64,000 nt of DNA from Streptomyces rubrogriseus (lineage in GTDB: Bacteria; Actinomycetota; Actinomycetes; Streptomycetales; Streptomycetaceae), in the NCBI RefSeq assembly GCF_027947575.1, contig NZ_CP116256.1, positions 5,766,001 through 5,830,000 on the forward strand, read 5' to 3'. This document shows, piece by piece, positions 46,049 to 54,307 of this stretch. Under the pieces are notes generated by a model. That model was not told where the DNA came from and did not search any database. It saw nothing but the letters and a program-made list of their open reading frames with translations. Each line of letters starts with the position of its first letter. Positions within the stretch are counted from its first letter, which is position 1. Position numbers and translations under genes: made by a program.

Positions 46049-46783
46049 TCAGCAGGCGCCGAGGTCCTCCCAAACCCCCCATTCGCCGGTGGTGCCGGGC
46101 TCCTCTCCGGTCACCCACCACTTGGCACGCCAGGTGTGGCCGTCGTGGGCGACGGTCTCCCCGCCGTTGTAGACACTCCCGGCGCTCCAGGCTCCCGCGA
46201 CGCAGTCGCCGGGCTGGTCGCCGCCACCGTCGTCACCACCGCCGTCGTTTCCACCGCCGTCGTTTCCACCGCCGATGTTGACGTCGATGCAGGCGTAGAA
46301 GGCGTTGGCGGTGTCGGCGATGTTCCAGACCGCGAGAACCTTCTGCCGCCCGCTGAACCCGCCGAAGTCCAGCTGGTGGCTGACCGACGCGGGCGGCAGG
46401 GCGCCGTGCCCGTCGAACTGGGCGATCCTCTGGTCGCCGATGAAGTACTGCCAGTTGCTGGTGGCGTGCCGGGCCTCGATGGTCCACGTGAAGGTGTGCG
46501 TGGTGCCGATCGGTGTGACCCGCCAGCCCTTGCTGTCGTCGTCCAGATCGGCCCACCGGGCGTCTCCGCCACTGCAGTTGCGCAGCCCCTTCGGACCTTC
46601 GACGCTCGCCGGTTCCCACTTGATCTGACCGCACTGCACCACGCGGTTGGCGCACTGGTCCTGTCGGCTCCCCGGCGAGACCACCCAGCCGTGGGCGCTC
46701 GCGGTGGGCGCCGGCAGACTCAGGGCCACCACGGGAGCGACCAGCGCTCCCACGGCGGCGGCCACTCGTCTTTTCATGCGCAT
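46049..46783 (-). CDS. AA10 lytic polysaccharide monooxygenase with CBM5/12, chitin-active
   Basis: 244 aa. The signal peptide ends ASA with cleavage before His (HGWVVSPGSRQ), leaving the N-terminal copper His. The second brace His is in IEARHATSNWQYF. A Gly/Asn/Asp-rich linker (~180-197) leads to a C-terminal CBM5/12 (NGGETVAHDGHTWRAKWW). The enzyme oxidatively cleaves crystalline chitin (or cellulose) outside the cell. Twin DasR-type sites 81-112 bp upstream support chitin control. Confidence 0.93.
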   Translation of the reverse strand: MRMKRRVAAAVGALVAPVVALSLPAPTASAHGWVVSPGSRQDQCANRVVQCGQIKWEPASVEGPKGLRNCSGGDARWADLDDDSKGWRVTPIGTTHTFTWTIEARHATSNWQYFIGDQRIAQFDGHGALPPASVSHQLDFGGFSGRQKVLAVWNIADTANAFYACIDVNIGGGNDGGGNDGGGDDGGGDQPGDCVAGAWSAGSVYNGGETVAHDGHTWRAKWWVTGEEPGTTGEWGVWEDLGAC

Positions 46784-46863
46784 GACATCACTTTTCCCTT
46801 CGGTCCACGTCGGATCAGCCTGCCCCGGCTTACGACGGTGCCGATGAGGCAACCTCGCACCGC

Positions 46864-46895
46864 AGGTCTAGACCTACGCGTGCAGGTCTAGACCT
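46864..46895. promoter_or_regulatory. Two DasR-type operators (dre sites)
   Basis: AGGTCTAGACCT, a perfect 12-bp palindrome, occurs at 46864-46875 and 46884-46895 (20 bp centre to centre). It matches the core of the Streptomyces dre/chitinase operator (TGGTCTAGACCA). It lies between the divergent LPMO and amidase genes, so both may be controlled by N-acetylglucosamine. Confidence 0.85.
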
Positions 46896-47016
46896 TAGCG
46901 AAGCAGTGGGGGGCGTCAAGGGGCCCCGCACACCGTCCCCGGCCCGCCGTGTGCGACAACTGCCGTGACTGAGCGGCCTCTTGTGCCGGACGGCCGCGTG
47001 TAGTGGGCTGTCGGCC

Positions 47017-48624
47017 ATGAAGAAGAGAAGCACGGCGGCCCTGACCGCACTCCTGGTCGTGGTCCCCCTCGTCGCGGCGGCACCCGGTCAACGGGCCGAG
47101 GCCGCTGATTCCCGGCCCGGCGATTCGGCGCGATCCGCCGAGTCGACGCTGGTCAAGGGAGTGGACCTGGACACGGTGACGATCCCCGAACTGCAGGCGC
47201 GCATGAACCGGGGCTCGCTGTCCTCGCTCCGGCTGACCCTCGCCTACCTGCGGCGGATCAAGGCCGTCGACCCCAGGATCAACGCGGTGCTGCGCACCAG
47301 CCCGACGGCCCTGCGCCAGGCGGCCGCCAGCGACCTCAGACACCGCCTCGGCAGGACCCGTGGCCCGCTGGACGGCATCCCCGTCCTGCTCAAGGACAAT
47401 GTGAACACCCGTGACATGCCGACGACCGCCGGGTCGCTGGCCCTTGCCGGGAGCCCGCCGGACACCGACGCGGTCCTGGTCGGGAAGCTGCGGGCGGCCG
47501 GCGCGGTGATCCTCGGCAAGGCCAACCTCTCCGAGTGGGCCAACTTCCGCGCGGCCAAGCCGACCTCGGGGTGGTCGGCGGTGGGCGGGCAGACGAACAA
47601 CCCGTACGTCCTGGACCGCAACCCCTGCGGATCGTCCTCGGGTTCGGCTGCGGCGCTCGCCGCGTCGCTGGCGCAGGTGGCGATCGGGACCGAGACGGAC
47701 GGCTCCATCGTGTGCCCCGCCGGGATGAACGGCGTGGTCGGACTCAAGCCCAGCCTCGGAGTGGTCAGCCAGTCCGGCGTCGTACCGATCTCCGCCGAAC
47801 AGGACACGGCCGGCCCCATGGCCCGCAACGTGATCGACACCGCGCTCACGCTCTCCGTGCTGAGCGGCCGTGACACCGTCCGCGCCGGCGACGCTCCGAG
47901 CCTCACGGACGCGGTCGGCCGTCCCGGCACCCTGCGCGGCAAGCGGATCGGCCTGTGGCGGCTGCCGTCGCTCGGCGCCGAGGTGGACGGCCTCATGACC
48001 CGTACGGCCGAGCGGCTGACCGCCGCGGGGGCGGAGGTCGTCGAGGTGAGCCTGCCGTACCAGGAGCGGCTGGCCGAACTCGAGTTCCCGGCGCTGCTGA
48101 GCGAGTTCCACCGGGACATCGACGCCTACCTCGCCACCCGGAGCGGGCCGCGGGACCTGGCCGGGCTGATCGAGTTCAACCGCACCCACCCGCGGGAGCA
48201 GAGCTGCTTCGCCGGCCAGGAGCTGTTCGAGCAGGCGCTGGCCGCACCGCCCACCACCGATCCGGAGTACCGGGCGATGCGTGCAGAGTTGACGGACCTG
48301 TCCCGGCGTTCCATAGACGAGGTCATGGCCGCGCACGACCTGGACGCCATCGCCTCCCCGGCGAACCCGCCCGCGTGGACCACCGACTGCGCGCGGGGCG
48401 ACAACGACGTGATCCCGTCCTCCACCCCCGCGGCGGTGGCCGGATACCCCTCGCTGTCGGTGCCCGCCGGGTTCGTCGGTGAACTGCCGGTGGGGCTGCT
48501 CCTCATGGCCGGCGACCGCCAGGACGTCGAACTGCTGTCCCTGGGTGCGGCGGTGGAGCACCGCCTGGACGCCTGGCGGGCGCCGCGGTACCTGCCTTCG
48601 GCACCGTCCGGCACCTCCCGCTGA
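47017..48624 (+). CDS. Secreted amidase-signature-family enzyme
   Basis: 535 aa. Sec signal peptide (~5-30). The Ser-cisSer-Lys triad is visible: Lys in PVLLKDNVNT, cis-Ser and Ser in CGSSSGSAAALAAS. IGTETDGSIVCPAG is the classic AS signature region. It hydrolyses an amide bond outside the cell. The shared dre region with the LPMO raises the possibility of acting on chitin- or cell-wall-derived amides, but the family is too broad to say. Confidence 0.92.
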   Translation: MKKRSTAALTALLVVVPLVAAAPGQRAEAADSRPGDSARSAESTLVKGVDLDTVTIPELQARMNRGSLSSLRLTLAYLRRIKAVDPRINAVLRTSPTALRQAAASDLRHRLGRTRGPLDGIPVLLKDNVNTRDMPTTAGSLALAGSPPDTDAVLVGKLRAAGAVILGKANLSEWANFRAAKPTSGWSAVGGQTNNPYVLDRNPCGSSSGSAAALAASLAQVAIGTETDGSIVCPAGMNGVVGLKPSLGVVSQSGVVPISAEQDTAGPMARNVIDTALTLSVLSGRDTVRAGDAPSLTDAVGRPGTLRGKRIGLWRLPSLGAEVDGLMTRTAERLTAAGAEVVEVSLPYQERLAELEFPALLSEFHRDIDAYLATRSGPRDLAGLIEFNRTHPREQSCFAGQELFEQALAAPPTTDPEYRAMRAELTDLSRRSIDEVMAAHDLDAIASPANPPAWTTDCARGDNDVIPSSTPAAVAGYPSLSVPAGFVGELPVGLLLMAGDRQDVELLSLGAAVEHRLDAWRAPRYLPSAPSGTSR

Positions 48625-48634
48625 GCCCGAGCGG

Positions 48635-48686
48635 ACCGGCGAGCGGCACGTCGTCGAGCGGCGCCTCGACGAGGTCGCTCGCCGGT
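48635..48686. terminator. Long nested hairpin after the amidase gene
   Basis: Outer arms ACCGGCGAGCG (48635-48645) and CGCTCGCCGGT (48676-48686) pair perfectly. An inner 8-bp stem (48651-48658 / 48665-48672) closes on a 6-nt loop. It starts 11 nt after the stop. The remaining bases to 48863 are relatively AT-rich and show no gene. Confidence 0.75.
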
Positions 48687-48863
48687 GTGCAGCTGACCTT
48701 CTACTCGTCCGCGAGCAGTGATCTCCGGCTGCACCCCGCGTAGGTCCCCCGTGTGTTCGTGTCCCTCCGACCACTGCAACGTATCGAGACGAACATCATC
48801 AATGCCGCCGACACGCACCTTTCGGTCATAACCCCTATTTACACCGGAAGCAGGGCCAAGACT

Positions 48864-49271
48864 TCACGCTTCGGCGACCTCTCCGTACAGCTGGGAGAGT
48901 TCGGGCACGCCGTCCTCCGCCCACGCATGGCCGTTCGCCACCACGTCGAACTCCCGGCCGGAGGCGAGCCGGACGACCGGCTGTCCGTCGGACCGGATGC
49001 TCCAGGCGGCGCCGGGCACGGTGCGCACGATCACGGTGCCGAGGTACAGACCGGCGTCGTTGCCGAGCCAGGTCTGGATCTCCTCGTCGCCGCGCCAGCG
49101 CGGGAGCACCTGGTCCAGCTGCTCCAGGGAGAGCGCGGAGTCGTCGAGCCGGACCCCCTCCCGCAGCGCCTGCGAGCGCAGCAGATCGCAGTCGGCGAGC
49201 AGCTCGCCGATGCCCTCCGCGTCGTGCGCCCGATGATCTTCGCGCCGCTTGCCCAGGAAGGGGAAGTTCAT
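48864..49271 (-). CDS. Conserved hypothetical protein (DUF6278-like)
   Basis: 135 aa. A mainly soluble small protein with the conserved-looking segments WLGNDAGLYLGTVIVR and LASGREFDVVANGHAW. It resembles a widespread Streptomyces family of unknown function. There is no signal peptide or membrane segment. It lies downstream of exonuclease III on the same strand (83-nt gap). Confidence 0.8.
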   Translation of the reverse strand: MNFPFLGKRREDHRAHDAEGIGELLADCDLLRSQALREGVRLDDSALSLEQLDQVLPRWRGDEEIQTWLGNDAGLYLGTVIVRTVPGAAWSIRSDGQPVVRLASGREFDVVANGHAWAEDGVPELSQLYGEVAEA

Positions 49272-49354
49272 ACCTCCACACTGTCATTCGTACCGCCATG
49301 TGCACCACAGGGCACGCGGAAGGCGTGTGTGCGGTGCGTGGACGGTGCGTGCGG

Positions 49355-50134
49355 CTACAGGTCCAGGTCCACCACGACCGGCGCATGGTCCGAGGCGCCC
49401 TTGCCCTTGCGCTCCTCGCGGTCGACGTAGGAGTCGGTGACCGCCTTGGCGAAGGGCTCGTTGCCGTACACCAGGTCGATGCGCATGCCGCGGTTCTTGG
49501 GGAAGCAGAGCTGGCGGTAGTCCCAGTACGTGAAGGGGTGGTCGTACTTCAGCGGGCGCGGGACCACGTCGGACAGACCGGCGCCGCGCAGGGAGGCGAG
49601 GGCGGCGCGCTCGGCCGGGGTGACGTGGGTGGCGCCCTCGAAGGCCGCCCGGTCGTAGACGTCGTCGTCCTCCGGCGCGACGTTGTAGTCACCCATCACG
49701 GCGAAGGGGCGGCCGCCTGCGGCGTCGCCCTCGACGGCGGCGCGCAGCGCCTCGAACCACTGGAGCTTGTAGGCGTAGTGCGGGTGGTCCACCTCGCGGC
49801 CGTTGGGCACGTACACCGACCAGACGCGGACCGGCCCGCAGGTGGCGGAGATCGCGCGGGGCTCCTGGACCCCCTCGTAGCCCGGGTCGCCCGGCAGGCC
49901 CTTGACCACGTCCTCCAGGCCCACGCGGGAGAGCACCGCCACCCCGTTCCACCGGCCGGTGGCGTGGACCGCCGCCTCGTAGCCCGCCTCGCGCAGGGCG
50001 TCGAAGGGGAACTGCGCCTCGGCGACCTTGGCCTCCTGGAGGCACAGCACGTCGGTGCCGCTGCTCTCCAGCCAGGCGAGCAGCCTCGGCAGGCGGGCGG
50101 TGATCGAGTTCACGTTCCAGGTCGCGATGCGCAT
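49355..50134 (-). CDS. xth: Exodeoxyribonuclease III / AP endonuclease
   Basis: 259 aa, EEP superfamily. It incises abasic sites and removes 3' blocks in base-excision repair. Visible motifs: RIATWNVNSI, metal-binding Glu in CLQEAKV, the Asp-Asn pair in MGDYNVAPED, and catalytic Asp-His in GASDHAPVV. Confidence 0.95.
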   Translation of the reverse strand: MRIATWNVNSITARLPRLLAWLESSGTDVLCLQEAKVAEAQFPFDALREAGYEAAVHATGRWNGVAVLSRVGLEDVVKGLPGDPGYEGVQEPRAISATCGPVRVWSVYVPNGREVDHPHYAYKLQWFEALRAAVEGDAAGGRPFAVMGDYNVAPEDDDVYDRAAFEGATHVTPAERAALASLRGAGLSDVVPRPLKYDHPFTYWDYRQLCFPKNRGMRIDLVYGNEPFAKAVTDSYVDREERKGKGASDHAPVVVDLDL

Positions 50135-50188
50135 GTCCCACAACCTACCGGGCGGCACTGACAACGCGGTCCCGCCCCGGGCAGAGCC

Positions 50189-50824
50189 TCAGAGCCGCGC
50201 CGAGTCGCCGGGGGCCAGCCGCAGGTGCTCGGAGCCGCCCAGCTCGCCGATCTGCCGGTCGTAGATCGGGCGGGCGAGGTCGGTGAGGAGCGCGTCATGG
50301 ACGTCGTAGGCCCGCTGCGGCCCGACCTCCCGCACGTACTCGATCACCTCGGCGATCTTGTTCCACGGGGCCATGACCGGCAGCATCAGCGTCTCGACCG
50401 GGTGGTCGGGGACGGTGAGGGCGTCGCCGGGGTGGAAGACCTTGCCGCCGTCGACGAGGAAGCCGACGTTGGTGACGCGCGGGATGTCCGGGTGGATCAC
50501 GGCGTGCAGCTCGCCGTGGACCTGTACGTCGAAACCGGCGGCGGTGAAGGTGTCGCCGTGCCCGACGGTGTGGACGCGGCCCGGGAAGGCCGCCGAGATC
50601 TTCTCCGCGACGGACCGCAGCGTCCAGATCGCCGCGGCCGGGTTGTCCTCCATGGCGGCGCGCAGCCGCAGCTCGTCGAAGTGGTCCGGGTGCTCGTGGG
50701 TGACGAGGATCGCGTCCGCGCCGAGGGCCGCGTCCTCCTCGGTGAACCCGCCGGGGTCCAGGACGAGCGTCCGCCCGTCCTTTTCGAGGCGGACACAGGC
50801 GTGCGACTTCTTGGTGAGCTTCAT
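50189..50824 (-). CDS. Metallo-beta-lactamase-fold metal-dependent hydrolase
   Basis: 211 aa, UlaG-like/beta-lactamase_2 type. The zinc motif is THEHPDHFDE; a further His is in ELHAVIHPD and Asp in FHPGDALTV. It lies just downstream (minus strand) of the PcaL-like gene with a 43-nt gap and upstream of xth. The substrate is unknown. Confidence 0.88.
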   Translation of the reverse strand: MKLTKKSHACVRLEKDGRTLVLDPGGFTEEDAALGADAILVTHEHPDHFDELRLRAAMEDNPAAAIWTLRSVAEKISAAFPGRVHTVGHGDTFTAAGFDVQVHGELHAVIHPDIPRVTNVGFLVDGGKVFHPGDALTVPDHPVETLMLPVMAPWNKIAEVIEYVREVGPQRAYDVHDALLTDLARPIYDRQIGELGGSEHLRLAPGDSARL

Positions 50825-50867
50825 GCCCCCATCCTGCCGCCGCCCGCCCGTCTCCGGCCCGCAGGGC

Positions 50868-52217
50868 TCACTCCGGTGGTGTCGTCTCCTCGCGGATGAC
50901 CTGCTGGGCCACCCGGAAGGCGCCGTTCGCGGCCGGCACCCCGCAGTAGACGGCCACCTGGAGCAGCACTTCCTTGATCTCCCCCGGGGTGAGGCCGTTG
51001 CGCAGGGCGGCCCTGAGGTGGGGCGCCAGCTCGTCCAGGTGGCCGCCGGCCACGAGGGCGGTGAGGGTGACACAGCTGCGCGCACGCCGGTCGAGGCCCG
51101 GCCGGTCCCAGATCTCTCCCCACGCGTAGCGGGTCAGGAGCTCCTGGAAGTCCCCGGAGAACTCGTCCGCCTGCGCGAGCGCCTGGTCCACGTGCCCGTC
51201 CCCGAGGACCTCACGGCGCACCTTGAGCCCCGCGTCGTAGGGGTCCGGCCGCCCCTGTGCCTGTGGCGGCACGACGGGTGCCGGGGCGATCTCGGCGATG
51301 GGCGCGGCCTGCGGCGGCGGAGCCGGCACCGGCTGGACGGGCGCGGCCGGGATCCCGGCGGCCGGGACCGGGACCTGGTGTGCCGTGGGGTGGACCGGGA
51401 CGGGGACCTGCCCGGTGGAGGTGGCCTCGTGGGCGGCCTGCCAGGCGGTGGTGAAGTGCCGTACCAGCAGGTCGGTGACGGCCGCCGGCTGCTCGACCGG
51501 GACCAGGTGGGAGGCGCCCGGGACGACCGCGAGGCGGGCGTCGGGAATGCCCGCGACCAGGGTGCGGGCCTCGGCGGGACCGGTGACCTGGTCGTCGGAG
51601 CCGACGAGGACCAGGGTGGGTACGCCGACCCGGCCGAGTTCACCGCGCACGTCGAACGCGGCGAGGGCCTCGCAGGCGGAGATGTAGCAGCCGGGGTCGG
51701 TGGTCCGCACCATCTGCACGGCCCACTCGGTGATCGCGGGCTGCGCGGCCGCGTATCCGCCGGTGAACCAGCGCTCCGGGGAACTGCGGGCGATGGGGTC
51801 GAGACCGTTGGTGCGCACGATCACACCGCGCTGGCGGAACTCGTCGGCGGTGCCGAAGCGGGGCGAGGCGGCGATCAGCGCGAGGGAGGCGAGGCGCTCG
51901 GGGTGGCGCAGGGCGAGTTCGATGCCGACGGCCCCACCGAACGCGCAGCCGGCGTACCCGAAGCGCTGCACGCCGAGTCCGTCGAGGGTGGCCAGCAGAC
52001 GCGTGGTGAGTTCGGCGACGGACCCCGCCGGGTGGGCCGGGGCGCCACCGTGTCCGGGCAGGTCGAACCGGAAGACCCGCCACTGCTGGGCCAGTTCGGG
52101 CACCTGGCGGTCCCACATGTGCCATGTGGTACCGAGAGACGGCCCCAGGATCAGGACTGGTAGGTGTTCTGGCCCGTCAAAGCGGTATTGCAGCGTCTCG
52201 GTCTTGCCTTCTGTCAC
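50868..52217 (-). CDS. PcaL-like fusion: enol-lactonase (alpha/beta hydrolase) plus carboxymuconolactone decarboxylase
   Basis: 449 aa. The N-terminal alpha/beta-hydrolase domain (~15-265) resembles 3-oxoadipate enol-lactonase. A Pro/Ala/Val-rich linker (~270-330) leads to a C-terminal CMD domain (~335-445; DRRARSCVTLTALVAGG). In the beta-ketoadipate pathway PcaL performs both steps. The nucleophile elbow here reads YAGCAFGGAVG: Ala (GCG) where Ser is expected. The acid (VGSDDQV) and His (GASHLVPVEQP) remain. No other pca genes are nearby. The lactonase half may be inactive. Confidence 0.85.
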   Translation of the reverse strand: MTEGKTETLQYRFDGPEHLPVLILGPSLGTTWHMWDRQVPELAQQWRVFRFDLPGHGGAPAHPAGSVAELTTRLLATLDGLGVQRFGYAGCAFGGAVGIELALRHPERLASLALIAASPRFGTADEFRQRGVIVRTNGLDPIARSSPERWFTGGYAAAQPAITEWAVQMVRTTDPGCYISACEALAAFDVRGELGRVGVPTLVLVGSDDQVTGPAEARTLVAGIPDARLAVVPGASHLVPVEQPAAVTDLLVRHFTTAWQAAHEATSTGQVPVPVHPTAHQVPVPAAGIPAAPVQPVPAPPPQAAPIAEIAPAPVVPPQAQGRPDPYDAGLKVRREVLGDGHVDQALAQADEFSGDFQELLTRYAWGEIWDRPGLDRRARSCVTLTALVAGGHLDELAPHLRAALRNGLTPGEIKEVLLQVAVYCGVPAANGAFRVAQQVIREETTPPE

Positions 52218-52246
52218 GGGTTCACACCTTCATCTGTCACGTTCTT

Positions 52247-52579
52247 TCACACACCCCCTGCGAGACCTCCCCACGCCTCCGCCGCCGGAGGCAGGTTCGC
52301 CACGTCTGGCTTCACGTACCACTTCTCCGTCGTCTTCACGTTCGTGTGTCCGGCCCACCTGGCGAGCAGGTGATCCGGCACCCTGTCGTCGGCGAAGTAC
52401 GTGAGGCAAGACGCCCGAGCATCGTACAGACGGACCCTGCGAGGGCCGTTCGCGTCCACTGTTCCGCAGGCCCGCGTGCGAAGCTGCCGACCGTTCGGCG
52501 CGGCCCGGTCCGGGAAGGCACCTCGGCCACCCCGGTTCTCGTACTGCTTGATCGGCCGAAGGCGCCTCGTCCTCGGCAC
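52247..52579 (-). pseudogene. C-terminal remnant of a tyrosine-recombinase integrase
   Basis: The frame retains the last third of a phage/ICE-type integrase: the HxxR-box equivalent RLYDARASC, WAGHTNVKTTEKWY with the nucleophilic Tyr, and KPDV...AAEAWGGL. The N-terminal and core halves are missing, replaced upstream by the rightward Imm35-like gene. It marks a decayed integrative element. I found no tRNA or clear att repeat beside it. Confidence 0.7.
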
Positions 52580-52640
52580 CCGGAGGCCTCAGGGAAAGCT
52601 CCACAGCACCCATCGAAGCGCTGTAAGAAGGGACAGACCG

Positions 52641-52907
52641 ATGTTGGACATGGAAGAGGCAACCAGGCTGGCCAGGCAGTTCCTGGACCAGAAGGTCAGC
52701 CACGAAGGCATGGCCTTCGCGCTCGTCGAGGGAGAGCGCGCCCAGGTGGGAACCGCCTTCTACTTCGACTGCCAGTCAGTCACCTACCTCCGCACCGGAG
52801 ACCTGCGGGACATGGCCGTCGGCACCGGCTACGTCCGCGTCGACGGGCAAACCGGGGAGTGCCGCATGCTGGGAGCAACCGAGTCCGCCCAGCTCGACCT
52901 CTTCTGA
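52641..52907 (+). CDS. Imm35/YrhB-like small protein, possible orphan immunity gene
   Basis: 88 aa from ATG 52641 with AAGGG upstream. The pattern VGTAFYFDCQSVTYLRTGD, then GTGYVRVDGQTGEC, matches the YrhB/immunity protein 35 fold, where W/F-F-x-x-x-S-x-x-Y-L-x-T-G is conserved. Imm35 members protect against polymorphic toxins, but no toxin gene is in view. It sits directly beside the integrase remnant, which suggests horizontal arrival. Confidence 0.65.
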   Translation: MLDMEEATRLARQFLDQKVSHEGMAFALVEGERAQVGTAFYFDCQSVTYLRTGDLRDMAVGTGYVRVDGQTGECRMLGATESAQLDLF

Positions 52908-53271
52908 CCGACTGAGACACCTCGCTGCCGTGCTGGTCGGCGACTTTCCGCCTCCGCCCCTACCGTCACTCGACCTTGCCGGTGCCCGAAATGGTTCGCC
53001 TGTTCCCTTTGTTGGGCGGACAGCACGCGTCCTTGCGCGGGGACGGGCAGCCCATGGCGGATTCGATCCAGTTGGAGAACTCGCATGCCAGGTGCCAGCG
53101 ATGTTCGGAGATCATGCACGGTGCGATCAGGCCGGTCCCGGTCAGGGCGACGCCTGCGGCTGGACGCGCTGATCACGAAGGCGGCAGCGCGGCCTCGGAG
53201 GCGCGAAGGCGCTGAAGTGGTGTGGGCGTTGGTGGATGCCTGGTCAGGCGCTTTCGGGGCAGGGAGTGGGC
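52908..53271. other. 364-base stretch without a supported gene
   Basis: Short open frames exist on both strands but none has a domain, a good ribosome site or convincing codon bias. It may contain decayed gene debris next to the integrase remnant. The last ~15 bases are the ribosome-binding region of the gene at 53272. Confidence 0.5.
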
Positions 53272-53958
53272 ATGGACTGGCGTGACTTCGGACATCAGAT
53301 GGCGGGCATGGCCCAGGACCTGCTCGCGCAGGGCTCGGTGGAGACGACGTTGGAGCGGATCACGGGTTCGGCGACCGAGTTGGTGGACGGCTGTGATGCG
53401 TCCGGCATTCTCCTGCTGGACCACGGCCGGGCGCGGTCGCTGGCACCGAGCTGTCCTCTGGTCGAAAAGCTTGATCGGCTTCAGCACCGCCTGGGCCGGG
53501 GGCCGTGTTTCGGCGCTGCCCGCCACGGCGTGGAAGAGCGGGTGTTCCGGATCCCCGATCTGACGCTGCACGAGCCGCGCTGGCCGGACTTCGTGTCTGC
53601 CGCCCAGGAGCTGGGAGTGGGCAGCATGATGGGGTTCCTGCTGTTCACCGAGGACGAGAGCTTCGGCGCCCTGAACATCTACTCCCGGCGGCCCGGCGCC
53701 TTCAGCGAGATCAGTGAGGCAGCCGGCATCATGCTGGCCTCGCACGCCGCGGTCGCCCTGTCCAGCGCCCGCACCCACGCCCAGATGCAGGAGGCGGTCG
53801 CCAGCCGCCACCGGATCGGCGAGGCCATGGGCATCCTCATGGCCGGCCGCCACCTCACCGAGCAGCAGGCGTTCGACGTGATCCGCCGCTACTCGCAGGA
53901 GACCAACACCAAACTGCGCGAGGTCGCCCGCCTGATCTGCGAACGAGGCTCGTTGTAG
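53272..53958 (+). CDS. GAF-ANTAR regulatory protein
   Basis: 228 aa from ATG 53272, with GGGAG 5-6 nt upstream (ATG 53236 is an alternative). A GAF sensor spans ~20-160 and a C-terminal ANTAR RNA-binding domain ~165-222 (ASRHRIGEAMGILMAGRHLT, YSQETNTKLREVA). ANTAR proteins bind paired RNA hairpins and act as antiterminators. I see no candidate target hairpins next to it. It precedes a PAS-GAF-SpoIIE phosphatase, another signalling protein. Confidence 0.92.
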   Translation: MDWRDFGHQMAGMAQDLLAQGSVETTLERITGSATELVDGCDASGILLLDHGRARSLAPSCPLVEKLDRLQHRLGRGPCFGAARHGVEERVFRIPDLTLHEPRWPDFVSAAQELGVGSMMGFLLFTEDESFGALNIYSRRPGAFSEISEAAGIMLASHAAVALSSARTHAQMQEAVASRHRIGEAMGILMAGRHLTEQQAFDVIRRYSQETNTKLREVARLICERGSL

Positions 53959-54307
53959 CGGCGTTCGGCGGCCCCTGCCCACTGACGTGAACGCAGCATC
54001 GCTCGACGCCCTGCCGCTTTGACCCGTTGGCCCCGATGGGGCTGATCCGCCAACCGGTGCTGGGGACGAATTCGATCCGGCGGGGTCGCCGCGCCGGCTC
54101 GGCCCGGCTTCCCCGATTGGCGTATGGCCGCGCGCGCGGCTGGTGTGCTCGTCATTGGATGGTACTCATGGCCGCAGAGGAGCGCAGGGCCGCAGTGACC
54201 CCGGTGCGGGGGCCGGCCGCGGAAGGGGAGGACGAGGTGACGGCACTGGTCCGGCGGACGCCTGGTCGGCCCCGAGCCCGGCGGACGCACGGCGCGGGCG
54301 GCCGGTG
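53959..54307. other. 349-base leader before the SpoIIE-type phosphatase
   Basis: The only candidate is a 45-codon frame ending at 54308 (from ATG 54171) whose stop overlaps the phosphatase start. It has AGAGGAG inside it and no domain. I see no clear promoter or RNA motif otherwise. Confidence 0.4.

Noticed and set aside
48753..49430. Rightward frame opposite the DUF6278-like and xth genes
   Set aside because: Antisense shadow without domains; the leftward genes have good starts and recognisable products.
52200..52250. Possible tRNA 3' end or att site at GGGTTCACACC beside the integrase remnant
   Set aside because: No acceptor stem, anticodon arm or matching T-stem could be folded around it.
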